Made by a program: the position numbers and the translations under genes
The notes under the pieces: model-generated
Told to the model about the DNA's origin: nothing
The model's input: only the letters and a program-made list of their open reading frames with translations
The model's database searches: none
Assembly: GCF_000745265.1 (NCBI RefSeq)
Contig: NZ_JQNN01000001.1
Span: 992,001-1,056,000, forward strand
Direction of reading: 5' to 3'
Length of the DNA: 64,000 nt
From: Massilia sp. 9096
GTDB taxonomy: Bacteria > Pseudomonadota > Gammaproteobacteria > Burkholderiales > Burkholderiaceae_D
Shown here: one piece after another, positions 1 through 9,894 of the stretch
Layout: every line of letters starts with the position of its first letter
Position numbering within the stretch: the first letter of the stretch is position 1

Positions 1-13
1 GATTGGAAAGCGC

Positions 14-316
14 ATGGACCTGACACCCCGCGAAAAAGACAAGCTGCTGATCTTCACCGCCGCGCTGCTGGCCGAGCGCCGTCGCGCGCGCGGCCTGAAG
101 CTTAACTATCCGGAAGCGGTCGCCCTGATTACCGCGGCGATCATGGAAGGCGCGCGCGACGGCCGCAGCGTCGCCGAACTGATGAGCGAAGGCACGCGCA
201 TCCTGGCGCGCGCCGACGTCATGGACGGGGTGCCGGAAATGATCCCCGAAATCCAGGTCGAAGCCACGTTCCCGGACGGCAGCAAGCTGGTGACCGTCCA
301 CGATCCGATTCCATGA
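14..316 (+). CDS. ureA: Urease subunit gamma
   Basis: This 100-residue protein is the smallest structural subunit of the nickel urease, which hydrolyses urea to ammonia and carbamate in the cytoplasm. It opens with the family-typical [14 protein letters not shown] and has the usual gamma length. A weak GGAAAG lies just before the ATG, and only 13 bases of upstream sequence are present, so the operon promoter and any upstream ureD are outside the window. Its TGA stop lies inside the first unit of a 23-bp tandem repeat that separates it from the next gene. The order gamma, GNAT, beta, alpha shows separate small subunits, as in most proteobacteria, rather than the fused Helicobacter form. Identification is firm. 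Confidence 0.97.
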   Translation: MDLTPREKDKLLIFTAALLAERRRARGLKLNYPEAVALITAAIMEGARDGRSVAELMSEGTRILARADVMDGVPEMIPEIQVEATFPDGSKLVTVHDPIP

Positions 317-382
317 GCGACCCGCTGAGCGCCCACTAAGCGACCCGCTGAGAGCCTACTAAGCGACCCACTGAGCGATTCC
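314..382. repeat. Three tandem 23-bp repeats between ureA and the GNAT gene
   Basis: Three head-to-tail units lie at 314-336, 337-359 and 360-382. Each begins T(G/A)AGCGACCC(G/A)CTGAG and then diverges slightly. The first unit contains the ureA stop codon, and every unit begins with TGA or TAA, so the array gives repeated stops in one frame. No strong hairpin was seen. It could have arisen by slippage and may space translation or serve as an RNA processing site; neither is shown. Confidence 0.8.
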
Positions 383-402
383 CATCACGCTGGAGGTTAA
401 TG

Positions 403-942
403 ATGAAGATCTGCGCACTCGATGCATCCACCCTAGACGAAGTCCGCCCCGACCTGGTCGAGCTGCTGCTGGACGCGGTCGCCGATGGCGGCCCGCTCGG
501 CGTCGACGCCGCGATCGACCGGCTGGCCGCGCGACGCTATTGGGACGAGGTCGGCGCGGCGATCGCCGGCGGCACGCGCCTGCTGCTGGCGGCCAGCCAC
601 GAGGGCAAGCTGCTCGGCAGCGTGCAGCTCGACCTGAGCCAGCAGCCGAACGGCCACCGTTTCGCCGAACTGCAGCAGCTGATGGTGCATCGCCATGCGC
701 GCCGGCGCGGCCTGGGCGGCGTGTTGCTGCGCGCGGCCGAAGCCGAGGCCGGCCTGCTCGGACGCGGCCTGCTGTTCCTCGACCTCGAGGCCGGCTCGGG
801 CGCCGAGCAGCTCTACCATGGCTACGGCTATACCTGCGTCGGCGCAGCGCCGGACAGCGTCTCCCCGGGCGCAGCCAGGCCCGCGATGGCGACGTACTAC
901 AAGGCGCTGTTGCCCATGACGCCCCTGGCGGAGCTTGCATGA
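403..942 (+). CDS. GNAT-family N-acetyltransferase in the urease operon
   Basis: A predicted acetyl-CoA-dependent acetyltransferase of 179 residues. The acetyl-CoA-binding motif A is visible as [20 protein letters not shown] (R-R-x-G-x-G type), followed by a C-terminal segment ending YYKALLPM. The substrate is unknown. Two adjacent ATGs exist at 400 and 403. The GGAGG at 392-396 is only 3 bases from the first but 6 from the second, so 403 is preferred. The stop overlaps the ureB start (ATGA at 939-942), so it is translated as part of the urease operon. As I recall, acetyltransferase genes sit between ureA and ureB in some pseudomonads too, so the position is not unique, but a role in urease function is unproven. 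Confidence 0.85.
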   Translation: MKICALDASTLDEVRPDLVELLLDAVADGGPLGVDAAIDRLAARRYWDEVGAAIAGGTRLLLAASHEGKLLGSVQLDLSQQPNGHRFAELQQLMVHRHARRRGLGGVLLRAAEAEAGLLGRGLLFLDLEAGSGAEQLYHGYGYTCVGAAPDSVSPGAARPAMATYYKALLPMTPLAELA

Positions 943-1274
943 TCCCCGGCGAATACCTGCTCGAGGACGGCGAGATCGAACTCAACGCCGGCCGCCCGAC
1001 GCTGGTCGTGGCGGTGGCCAACGCCGGCGACCGACCGATCCAGGTCGGTTCGCACTTTCATTTCTACGAAGTCAACGACGCCCTGCAGTTCGAGCGCGAG
1101 GGGGCGCGCGGCATGCGCCTGAACATCGCCGCCGGCACCGCCGTGCGCTTCGAGCCGGGCCAGCGCCGCACGGTCGAACTGGTCGCGCTCGCGGGCGCGC
1201 GCGCGGTGCACGGCTTCCAGGGACGCGTGAACGGGCCGCTGGATAGGCCGCTGCCTGAACAGGGAGACGCATAA
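939..1274 (+). CDS. ureB: Urease subunit beta
   Basis: The beta structural subunit of urease, 111 residues, begins [19 protein letters not shown], a diagnostic start for this family, and contains the conserved [10 protein letters not shown] segment. The ATG at 939 overlaps the GNAT stop by four bases, with GGCGGAG just upstream as ribosome binding site. The stop codon TAA at 1272-1274 directly abuts the ureC ATG, so beta and alpha synthesis is probably coupled. Length and sequence are normal. Confidence 0.97.
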   Translation: MIPGEYLLEDGEIELNAGRPTLVVAVANAGDRPIQVGSHFHFYEVNDALQFEREGARGMRLNIAAGTAVRFEPGQRRTVELVALAGARAVHGFQGRVNGPLDRPLPEQGDA

Positions 1275-2975
<1,701 letters not shown>

Positions 2976-2999
2976 TCCGGTTTCAACAGAGAGGTTCGC

Positions 3000-3602
3000 A
3001 TGCTGTCCCTGCATACCAAGATCGTCCAGGCCGACACCGTTCACGATTTGCTGGTGCTGCCTTACGACCAGCGCGAGCGCTGCCGCTTCCGCGCGCGCCT
3101 GGCCTCGGGCGAGGAGGTCGCGCTGTTCCTGGTGCGCGGCACCGTGCTGCGCGACGGCGAGCTGCTCAGCGACAAGCCGAGCGGCGAAGGCGGCCGCGTG
3201 GTGCGCGTGGTCGCGGCGCCCGAGCCGACCTACCTGGTGCGCTGCGTCGACGCGACCATGCTGGCGCGCTGCGCCTACCATCTCGGCAACCGCCACACCC
3301 AGGTCCAGATCGGCCAGGGCTGGCTGCGCCTGCGCATCGACCCGGTGTTGAAGGAGATGGTCGAGGGCCTGGGCGCGCAGGTCGACCAGGAACTGGCCAA
3401 GTTCGAGCCGGAGCCGGGCGCTTACTCAGGCGGCGGCCATGGGCACCATCACCATGACGGACACGGGCCGCGCGGCTTGCTGGCGCCGGTGCCGCTGCGC
3501 CAGAAGATCCACCGGCCGTCGGATCCGGTCCCGGCCGATGCCGGCGCTGGCACTGCGGCTGCAAGCGTGACCGCGCCCGTCACCACGCTGCAGGACGCAT
3601 GA
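3000..3602 (+). CDS. ureE: Urease accessory protein UreE, nickel metallochaperone
   Basis: UreE delivers nickel to the urease assembly complex. This 200-residue copy has the conserved YHLGNRHTQVQ nickel-binding segment near residues 93-103 and a histidine-rich stretch (HGHHHHDGHG) near residues 147-156. A proline/alanine-rich tail of about 40 residues follows, making it longer than the common 150-160 residues. A GAGAGG ribosome site precedes the ATG. The last codon overlaps the ureF start (ATGA at 3599-3602). The His-rich segment implies storage of several nickel ions. Confidence 0.95.
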   Translation: MLSLHTKIVQADTVHDLLVLPYDQRERCRFRARLASGEEVALFLVRGTVLRDGELLSDKPSGEGGRVVRVVAAPEPTYLVRCVDATMLARCAYHLGNRHTQVQIGQGWLRLRIDPVLKEMVEGLGAQVDQELAKFEPEPGAYSGGGHGHHHHDGHGPRGLLAPVPLRQKIHRPSDPVPADAGAGTAAASVTAPVTTLQDA

Positions 3603-4297
3603 ACGCGGCCAGCCTGCTGCACCTGCTGCAGTTCGCCAGCCCGGCGCTGCCGATCGGCGGCTACAGTTACTCGCAGGGACTCGAAGCGGCGCTGGAGCAG
3701 GGCCTGGTGCACGACCCACCCAGCGCCCAGGCGTGGATGCGGCGCTGCCTGCATGAGGTCATGGCGCAGTGGGACGCGCCCATCTTCTGGCGCTTGCTGC
3801 GCGCCTTCGCCGCGCGCGACACGGCGGCCGTGGCCGCGTGGAGCGAGTGCTACCTGGCCTCGCGCGACACCGCCGAGCTGCGCGCCGAGACGGTCCAGAT
3901 GGGCTACTCGCTGACCCGCCTGCTGGCCGAGCTGGGCGTGGCCGAGCCGTCGATGCTGGCCCTGCTCGGTGACACGCGCGACGGGCGTGCCGAGCGTGCA
4001 GCCTCGCTGCCGGCCGCGTTTGCCTGCGCGGTCGACGCGCTCGACATCCCGCACGAGGAAGCGCTGGCGGCGTTCCTGTTCGCGTGGCTGGAAAACCAGG
4101 TGCTGGTGTGCGTCAAGTCGGTGCCGCTCGGGCAGGTGGCGGGGCAGCGCCTGCTGCTGTCGCTGCGCCCCGACCTGGAAGCGGCTTGCGCACACGCGCG
4201 TCTGCTGGAGGACGAACAGATGTCGAACTGGTCGCCCGGCTTGTCCATGCTGTCGATGCGGCACGAGGTGCAGCATGGCAGGCTGTATCGATCCTGA
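3599..4297 (+). CDS. ureF: Urease accessory protein UreF
   Basis: UreF (232 residues) forms the UreD/UreF/UreG complex that gates GTP hydrolysis during nickel insertion into apo-urease. The N-terminal QFASPALPIGGYSYSQGLE segment is a clear family hallmark, and the C-terminus ends near the conserved LSMRHEVQHGRLYRS. The protein is all-helical as expected. The start is fixed by the four-base overlap with ureE. Confidence 0.96.
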   Translation: MNAASLLHLLQFASPALPIGGYSYSQGLEAALEQGLVHDPPSAQAWMRRCLHEVMAQWDAPIFWRLLRAFAARDTAAVAAWSECYLASRDTAELRAETVQMGYSLTRLLAELGVAEPSMLALLGDTRDGRAERAASLPAAFACAVDALDIPHEEALAAFLFAWLENQVLVCVKSVPLGQVAGQRLLLSLRPDLEAACAHARLLEDEQMSNWSPGLSMLSMRHEVQHGRLYRS

Positions 4298-4322
4298 TCG
4301 CCGATCCTGAAAGAGAAAACAT

Positions 4323-4946
4323 ATGACATCGAATTCCACATCCAATCCCCTGCGCGTCGGCATCGGCGGCCCGGTCGGCTCCGGCAAGACGGCGCTGTGC
4401 GAAATGCTGTGCAAGCGCATGCGCATGGATTACGACATGGCCGTGATCACCAACGACATCTACACGCGCGAAGACATGGAGATCCTGCTGCGCGCCGAGG
4501 CGCTGCCGCCCGAGCGCCTGATGGGCGTCGAGACCGGCGGCTGTCCGCACACGGCGATCCGCGAGGACGCGTCGATCAACCTGGAAGCGATCGCGCGCCT
4601 GCAGGCCGACTTTCCGGCGCTGGAACTGGTGCTGGTCGAGTCGGGCGGCGACAACCTGGCCGCGACCTTCAGCCCCGAGCTGTCGGACCTGACGCTGTAC
4701 GTGATCGACGTCGCCGGCGGCGAGAAGATACCGCGCAAGGGCGGACCGGGCATCACGCGCTCGGACCTCTTGATCATCAACAAGACCGACCTGGCGCCGC
4801 ACGTCGGGGCGGACCTCGACGTGATGGCGCGCGACGCCAGGGCCCAGCGCGGCAACCGGCCATTCGTGTTCACCAACCTGCGCACCGGCGCCGGCGTGGA
4901 CGAGGTGGTCGGCTTCATCCGCGAGCAGGGCCTGCTCGATCAATGA
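4323..4946 (+). CDS. ureG: Urease accessory GTPase UreG
   Basis: UreG (207 residues) is the SIMIBI-class GTPase that powers nickel transfer. The P-loop GPVGSGKT is at residues 16-23, the metal-binding Cys-Pro-His motif ([13 protein letters not shown]) has Cys74 and His76, and the guanine-specificity motif NKTD is present. A 25-base gap containing AAAGAGAAAA separates it from ureF. Everything looks functional. Confidence 0.97.
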   Translation: MTSNSTSNPLRVGIGGPVGSGKTALCEMLCKRMRMDYDMAVITNDIYTREDMEILLRAEALPPERLMGVETGGCPHTAIREDASINLEAIARLQADFPALELVLVESGGDNLAATFSPELSDLTLYVIDVAGGEKIPRKGGPGITRSDLLIINKTDLAPHVGADLDVMARDARAQRGNRPFVFTNLRTGAGVDEVVGFIREQGLLDQ

Positions 4947-4971
4947 TTTTTTACGACTTCGGGAGAACGAC

Positions 4972-5547
4972 ATGATGCGCATGGCAATCACGACGCGGCG
5001 GTTTTCGATGGCGCTGGCGGGCCTGGCCGCTCTGGCCTTCAGCCTGCCGGCGGCCGCCCATCCGGGCCACGGCGAAACCGGCTTCGCAGCCGGCCTGCTG
5101 CATCCGCTGACCGGGCTGGATCACCTGCTGGCGCTGCTGGCAGTGGGCTTGTGGAGCCGCCGGCGCGGCTTCCAGGGCCATGGCGGCGTACTGGCGCCGG
5201 CCTTCCTGGTGGCGATGGCGCTGGGGGCGTCGACCGGCCTGGTGCCGCCGGCGCTGGAAACCTCGGTGGCCGCCACCGTGCTGCTGCTGGGCGCCCTCGC
5301 AGCGAGCGGCTTGCGCATGGCGCCGCAGATGGCGACCCTGCTGGCGGGCGGCTGCGGCTTCCTGCACGGGCTGGCGCACGGCCAGGAGCTGTCCGGCATG
5401 GCGAGCGGCGCCGGTTTCCTGCTGGCCAGCGCGCTGGTGATCGGCATCGGCGCGCTGATCGGGCATCGCCTGCGCCCCGGGCTCAGCCGCATCGCCGGCG
5501 CGGCGATCGGCGCGGCCGGCTTATGCCTGCTTGCGGGCGTGGTCTGA
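4972..5547 (+). CDS. ureJ: HupE/UreJ-family membrane protein, probable nickel permease
   Basis: A 191-residue protein with a cleavable-looking N-terminus (ending SLPAAAHPG) and about six hydrophobic segments. The HPGHGE motif just after the signal region and HPLTGLDHLLALL are hallmarks of HupE/UreJ, proposed nickel/cobalt transporters. A GGGAG ribosome site precedes the ATG. Being last in the urease operon fits nickel import for urease. Its 3' end overlaps by 27 bases with the convergent acyltransferase gene, so no terminator lies between the two. Substrate specificity is inferred from context. Confidence 0.9.
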   Translation: MMRMAITTRRFSMALAGLAALAFSLPAAAHPGHGETGFAAGLLHPLTGLDHLLALLAVGLWSRRRGFQGHGGVLAPAFLVAMALGASTGLVPPALETSVAATVLLLGALAASGLRMAPQMATLLAGGCGFLHGLAHGQELSGMASGAGFLLASALVIGIGALIGHRLRPGLSRIAGAAIGAAGLCLLAGVV

Positions 5548-6180
5548 GGACTTGCCTGAGCCCTTGCCGCTAGCGGGGGCGTCCGGATCGGCCAGCCGGA
5601 TCGGCGCCGCCAGGTCCGGATAGAGCGCGCGCACGCCTTCGTAGGCCTTGGCGATGGCGGCCATGTCGGCGTCTTCGTCGCCGCTGAGCATCAGGGTCTG
5701 GGTGACGTCGACGACCTTGCGGCCGTAGTCGAGCGCCACCAGCAGCACCGGCACCTTGGCCGCGAGCGCGATGCGGTAGAAGCCGCTTTTCCAGTATGGA
5801 CGGTAGCCGCGCGTGCCTTCCGGCGTGATCGCCAGCCAGAACCAATTCGAGGCCAGCATGGTCCGGGCCAGGCGGCCGATCGCGCCCTGGGGCGAGCTGC
5901 GGTCGATCGCGACGCCGCCCCAGTAGCGCATGATCGCGCCCATCGGGCCGCGGAACAGCGAATCCTTTGCCAGCCAGCGGAACTGGATGCCGCACGACCA
6001 CTTGGCCAGCAAGCCGACGAAAAAGTCGCAGTTCGAGGTGTGCGGGTAGACCACGACCACGCCATGGGGGCCGGGCAGCGGTTTGAAATAGAACTTCCAG
6101 CCGATCAGCTCGAGCAGGCGTGTCGCGCTGCGCTGGCCCCAGGTGGGCAGCGCCTCCGGGCGCATCAGGTATTCTTCCAT
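5521..6180 (-). CDS. PlsC-type lysophospholipid acyltransferase
   Basis: A predicted membrane-associated acyltransferase of 219 residues. It shows block 1 as HTSNCD (H-x4-D catalytic pair) and block 3 as PEGTR in ITPEGTRGYRPYWKSGF, which bind the glycerol phosphate in this superfamily. An upstream TTG at 6222 would add 14 residues, but the ATG at 6180 has an excellent site (GGAGAAACC before ATG), so it is chosen. It may acylate lysophospholipid or another lipid; the short form resembles 1-acyl-glycerol-3-phosphate acyltransferase-like proteins of unknown substrate. It converges on ureJ with a 27-bp overlap. Confidence 0.88.
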   Translation of the reverse strand: MEEYLMRPEALPTWGQRSATRLLELIGWKFYFKPLPGPHGVVVVYPHTSNCDFFVGLLAKWSCGIQFRWLAKDSLFRGPMGAIMRYWGGVAIDRSSPQGAIGRLARTMLASNWFWLAITPEGTRGYRPYWKSGFYRIALAAKVPVLLVALDYGRKVVDVTQTLMLSGDEDADMAAIAKAYEGVRALYPDLAAPIRLADPDAPASGKGSGKSSDHARKQA

Positions 6181-6368
6181 GGTTTCTCCGACCAGGCCGC
6201 GGACAGCCTTATGGTTCTTCAACCGGGTTCCGTACGTTGCGGCCCGGCAAGCAAACCGCGCATTCTATCGCCTGAAAAAACGGCGGACAAGCAAAAAAGC
6301 TGGAAGCGTTGCGCCGCCGCCGCTATCATGCCTGCGCTTTTATGCCTACGACAATCAGGAATCCATCG

Positions 6369-6716
6369 ATGGACATCACGATCTTCCACAACCCACGCTG
6401 CGGCACCTCGCGCAACACCCTGGAGCTGATCCGCGCGGCCGGCCACGCGCCGCATGTGATCGCGTACCTGTCGAGCCCGCCCACACGCGCGCAATTGGCC
6501 TCGATGATCGCGCAAGCCGGCCTGTCGGTGCGCGAGGCGGTGCGCAGCAAGGAAAGCCTGTACGGCGAACTCGGTCTCGACGACCCGGCCGTCGGCGACG
6601 ATGCACTGCTGGACGCGATGATCGCCCATCCGATCCTGATCAACCGCCCCTTCGTGACGACGCCGAATGGCGTGCGCCTGTGCCGGCCGGCCGAGCGGGT
6701 GCGAGAAATCTTGTAA
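6369..6716 (+). CDS. arsC: ArsC-family (glutaredoxin-type) arsenate reductase
   Basis: A 115-residue thioredoxin-fold protein beginning MDITIFHNPRCGTSRNTL. The single catalytic cysteine in the NPRCGTSRN loop and the later NRPFVTTPNGVRLCRP segment, with its conserved arginines, match glutaredoxin-dependent arsenate reductases, which reduce arsenate to arsenite. AGGA sits nine bases before the ATG. No arsenic regulator or efflux pump is nearby, so it may be a solitary housekeeping member (YfgD-like) rather than part of an ars operon. Confidence 0.9.
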   Translation: MDITIFHNPRCGTSRNTLELIRAAGHAPHVIAYLSSPPTRAQLASMIAQAGLSVREAVRSKESLYGELGLDDPAVGDDALLDAMIAHPILINRPFVTTPNGVRLCRPAERVREIL

Positions 6717-6765
6717 GCGCTGGGCCGGTGCGGACACCGGGCGGCGACGATCCGGTGCGGCGCCG

Positions 6766-8028
6766 CTAGTGCTGGCAGGCGCCGATGTCGATTGCGGCCG
6801 CGTGCGCGCGCGGCTTGCCGTTGAAGTCGGGCCCATCGACGCCGGTGTCGGCGCCGGGGCGGGCGCTGGCGCTGGCGCTCGATTCGGCGTCGAGTCCGCT
6901 CCCGATCGCCGGCGAATGGGCCGCCAGCCGGAAGTCGGGCGTGCCGTCGCGGCGGTAATCGAGGAAGCGCGGCGCCTGCGTCACCGTCCCGCTGTGCGAC
7001 ATGCCTTTGGCGAGCTGCCAGTCGCCCGCGCCGTTCTGGAACACCAGGTTGTTGCGGTAGCTGTTGTGGGGCCCGGTCGCGCCTTGTTCCGAGATGCCGT
7101 GGCGGTTGTCGAACACGATGTTGTTGAACACGCGTGTATGGTCGTTGGGACCCTGCGTATGGTAGAAGTCGCCGCCGCCGACCAGGATGCCGGTGTTCGA
7201 CGCCGTCACGGTATTGTTGGCGATGACCACCTCGCGCGCGTCGTGCCACAGGTGGATGCCGGCCTCGGCTACGCGGTAGACGATGTTGTTGCGGATGCTG
7301 CCCGTGGTCGCGAAATAAATCCCCTGCACATAGCGGCAACCCGGCGGCCCGATGTCGTGCACGCTGTTGCCGTTCACTGCCGAATCCTTGCCGTGGTAAT
7401 AGCTGTCGACGCCGATGCCCGAGCCGCCGCCGCTGTCGCAGGGCAGGGTGGTGGCGATGTCGTGCACGTGGTTGCCCAGGATGCGGTCGTGCGAGCCGCC
7501 GCTGTAGATGCCGATGCGCCAGCGTGCGCCGGCTTCGCCCGGCGCCAGGCTGCCGTCGACCTCGAAGCCCTGGATGTCGACGTAGCTGGCGCGGTTGTCC
7601 CAGGCCATCTTGCCGGCCGGTTGCGCGCCGGCAGGCGGCGGCACGATGCGCGCGCCCCAGCGCCGGGTCGAGCGGAACACGATGCGCGCCTCGGGCAGGC
7701 CGTCGACCGTGGTGCGAAAGCCGCCCTGGTAGGCGCCGGGCAGCACGTTGACGATGGCGCCCGGCGTGACCAGCTGGGCTGCGCGGGCGAGCGAGCGCAG
7801 CGGCGCGGCGGGCGTGCCGGGATTGCTGTCCAGGCCTTCCGGCGCGACGAACAGCTCGGCCGGCACCAGCTGCGGCGTGACGTTGACCGCGTCCTTGTCC
7901 CTGACCGTGCAGGCGGCCAGCGCCAGGGCCAGCACCAGCAGCAGAGGAATCAGCAGCAGTACGCCGACCAGCGCATGCAAACGCATGCGGGTATCGGCGT
8001 GGCGGCGGGCGGAAGCGGAAGTGTGCAT
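6766..8028 (-). CDS. Right-handed parallel beta-helix lipoprotein
   Basis: A predicted exported protein of about 420 residues. The N-terminus has a long hydrophobic segment ending in LALALAACTV, a lipobox-like site, so it is probably an outer-membrane or periplasmic lipoprotein. After it comes the FVAPEGLDSNPGTPAAPLRS segment typical of DUF1565/pectate-lyase-like beta-helix proteins, then repeated Asn/Ile-rich coils (NNTVTASNTGI, NNIVFDNRHGI, NNLVFQN) that form solenoid turns. The C-terminus ends in DIGACQH. It may bind or cleave a polysaccharide; no catalytic residues could be assigned. The start is uncertain: ATGs at 8028 and 7986 both lack a strong ribosome site. Confidence 0.8.
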   Translation of the reverse strand: MHTSASARRHADTRMRLHALVGVLLLIPLLLVLALALAACTVRDKDAVNVTPQLVPAELFVAPEGLDSNPGTPAAPLRSLARAAQLVTPGAIVNVLPGAYQGGFRTTVDGLPEARIVFRSTRRWGARIVPPPAGAQPAGKMAWDNRASYVDIQGFEVDGSLAPGEAGARWRIGIYSGGSHDRILGNHVHDIATTLPCDSGGGSGIGVDSYYHGKDSAVNGNSVHDIGPPGCRYVQGIYFATTGSIRNNIVYRVAEAGIHLWHDAREVVIANNTVTASNTGILVGGGDFYHTQGPNDHTRVFNNIVFDNRHGISEQGATGPHNSYRNNLVFQNGAGDWQLAKGMSHSGTVTQAPRFLDYRRDGTPDFRLAAHSPAIGSGLDAESSASASARPGADTGVDGPDFNGKPRAHAAAIDIGACQH

Positions 8029-8146
8029 GTCGAGTGCATGAATCGGTCTGCCGCCAGTGTGCCGCAGCAGCCGTGGCCTGACCTTGCCTGCATCAATCTC
8101 GTCCTTGCGCCAGCACAAATGGCGTGCTTGCGCGGTCTTGCTTAAA

Positions 8147-8290
8147 TCAAAGCAATTTCTCCTGGGACTCAATCAGGCGCTGTATCGTGCTCGGCCATTC
8201 CGTCCGGTTCGCTGTCCAAAATTCATGATTCTGGAGACGCTCGCTCGTTTCGAGGTGTGATCGGCTGTATTTGACTGAATAAGACTCGTT
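8147..8290 (-). pseudogene. Low-GC segment with a possible C-terminal gene fragment
   Basis: From about 8140 to 8290 base composition drops well below the surroundings. On the minus strand an open frame reads into a TGA at 8147-8149 with a plausible protein-like end (LETSERLQNHEFWTANRTEW, then IQRLIESQEKLL), but no start or ribosome site is visible. It could be the tail of a foreign gene left after deletion, or chance. I do not recognise the sequence. Confidence 0.3.
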
Positions 8291-8537
8291 AAACGGAACC
8301 GACAATGGCAGCGCCGTTTTCACGCGCCACGGCCACTCGCTGCTGCGCATCACCTCGATGATCGGCGTGGGCGCGATGACGCTGCTGTTCCTGCTGTCCA
8401 GCGCCGACGACTTCACCCGGCCGGCGCTGACGGCGGACTACCAGCAGCCGACCGTGGTGGTGCCCTTGGTCGGCAGCGGCAATGGCCTGGAGCGGGTCGG
8501 GCCGGAGGGTGAGGGGTCCACGCGCTCGCGCCAGTGA
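8283..8537 (+). pseudogene. Remnant reading frame with strong coding bias, no proper start
   Basis: A frame open from a TAA at 8280-8282 to the TGA at 8535-8537 has nearly all G/C third positions and encodes a hydrophobic stretch (MIGVGAMTLLFLLSS) followed by DDFTRPALTADYQQPTVVV. The only ATG (8358) lacks a ribosome site and would give 59 residues. Coding-like sequence begins abruptly at the edge of the low-GC stretch, as if the 5' part of a membrane-protein gene had been replaced. A very short real gene is possible but less likely. Confidence 0.4.
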
Positions 8538-8567
8538 TCGTGAATGCAAAGCGCCCGAGCGCCGCGC

Positions 8568-9752
8568 TCAGCGCTGCGTGCCGCCGACGTGGTCTTTCCA
8601 GGTCGCGATCAATTCGCGGTACGCCTCGCCCACCGGCCGGATGTTGCGGTCCAGGTCGAACAGCCCGCGCGGGTTGACGGTGCCGCGCTGCTCGCGCAGT
8701 TCGACGTCCCAGTCGATCTGGTCGGTGAGCGAATACCAGGTGAAGCCGAGCACCGGCACCTTGAAGTGCGCCAGGCTGCGCAGCATGGTCCATTGGCGCC
8801 GCAGCCACTCGCTGGCGGTGCCCGGGGGATCGTCGTCGCAATTGGTCTCGGTGTACATCAGCGGCACGCGGTAGCGCTCGTGGTACTCGCGCACGATCAT
8901 CGGGTAGCCGATCAGCTCTTCGGCGCCGCCGCGGCTGCCGTCCGGCTCGACCAGGTGCTCGTTCGAGCTGTAGTAGTCGGTGCCGAGGATGCAGTGGCCG
9001 GCGCAGACGGCGTGCTGTTCGAAGAAGCGTATGTCGTCTGCGCTCACGCCATTGTCGAATGCGAAGCTGCGCAGCTCGCCGTCGAGCGCGCGCCCGTAGG
9101 TCAGGTCGAGCGACAGGAAACGGCGGTCGTTGCGCGCGTCGGCCAGCGCCAGTGCGTCCGGTGTCCTGGCGTGAAAATACTCGGTCGACTCGCTTTGGAT
9201 GAAGATGGCGTCGGGCCGATGCTCGAGAATCGTATGCATCGCCAGCACGTTGGCTCGCGCCATGTGCTTGACGGCAGTGACGAAGCTGCGGTCGCTGCGT
9301 TCCTGTTCGTTCCACCAGCCGAACAGCGCCGAGGCGCGTGCGCACACGAAGATTTCGTTGACCGGCGTGAAGAGCCGGATCCACGGGTAGCGCTGCGCGA
9401 AGGCGGCGGCGTAGTCGGCGAACAGCGCCGGGAAGTCGGGATTCTGGAAACTGGCCAGCCAGTCCGGCAAGCCGAAGTGGCACAGGTCGGCGACCGGCTC
9501 GATGCCCAGGCGGCGCAGTTCTGCGAAGGCCTGGTCGGAGAATTCCCAATCGTAGCGGCCAGGTCCCAGCCAGACCCGGAACAGGGGCACGCCGTAACGC
9601 AGCGTGCGCAGGCCGAGCTGGTGGACGAGCTGGAAGTCGGTGCGCCAATGGTCGTAGTGGCCACATTCAGCCATCTGATCACGGCGGATGCGGCCGTTGG
9701 CGATGGTCGGGCTGCTGTTTTCGATGCCGGTGGCGAAAGTGAACGGGATCAT
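8568..9752 (-). CDS. Glycoside hydrolase family 1-like protein
   Basis: A predicted retaining beta-glycosidase of 394 residues with no signal peptide, hence cytoplasmic. The general acid/base glutamate is probably Glu133 in FTPVNEIFV and the nucleophile Glu302 in MYTETN. The C-terminal GFTWYSLTDQIDW resembles the family-1 aglycone-site tryptophan region. It is shorter than the usual 440-480 residues. The ORF starts at an ATG (MIPFTFATGIENSSPT). Neighbouring genes give no substrate hint; a distantly related clan GH-A enzyme is an alternative. Confidence 0.8.
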   Translation of the reverse strand: MIPFTFATGIENSSPTIANGRIRRDQMAECGHYDHWRTDFQLVHQLGLRTLRYGVPLFRVWLGPGRYDWEFSDQAFAELRRLGIEPVADLCHFGLPDWLASFQNPDFPALFADYAAAFAQRYPWIRLFTPVNEIFVCARASALFGWWNEQERSDRSFVTAVKHMARANVLAMHTILEHRPDAIFIQSESTEYFHARTPDALALADARNDRRFLSLDLTYGRALDGELRSFAFDNGVSADDIRFFEQHAVCAGHCILGTDYYSSNEHLVEPDGSRGGAEELIGYPMIVREYHERYRVPLMYTETNCDDDPPGTASEWLRRQWTMLRSLAHFKVPVLGFTWYSLTDQIDWDVELREQRGTVNPRGLFDLDRNIRPVGEAYRELIATWKDHVGGTQR

Positions 9753-9894
9753 CGGCGTATTATCGCAGACACCCGTGCACTCGTTGGGCAGTCACGACGC
9801 CACGCGCAATTGCGATGATCTTGTCCAGCCCGGACAGCGCCCGCGGGCGCAGACGAGTCCGCGTCAATGCGGCCTTCCATCCGCGCCCCTCGAC

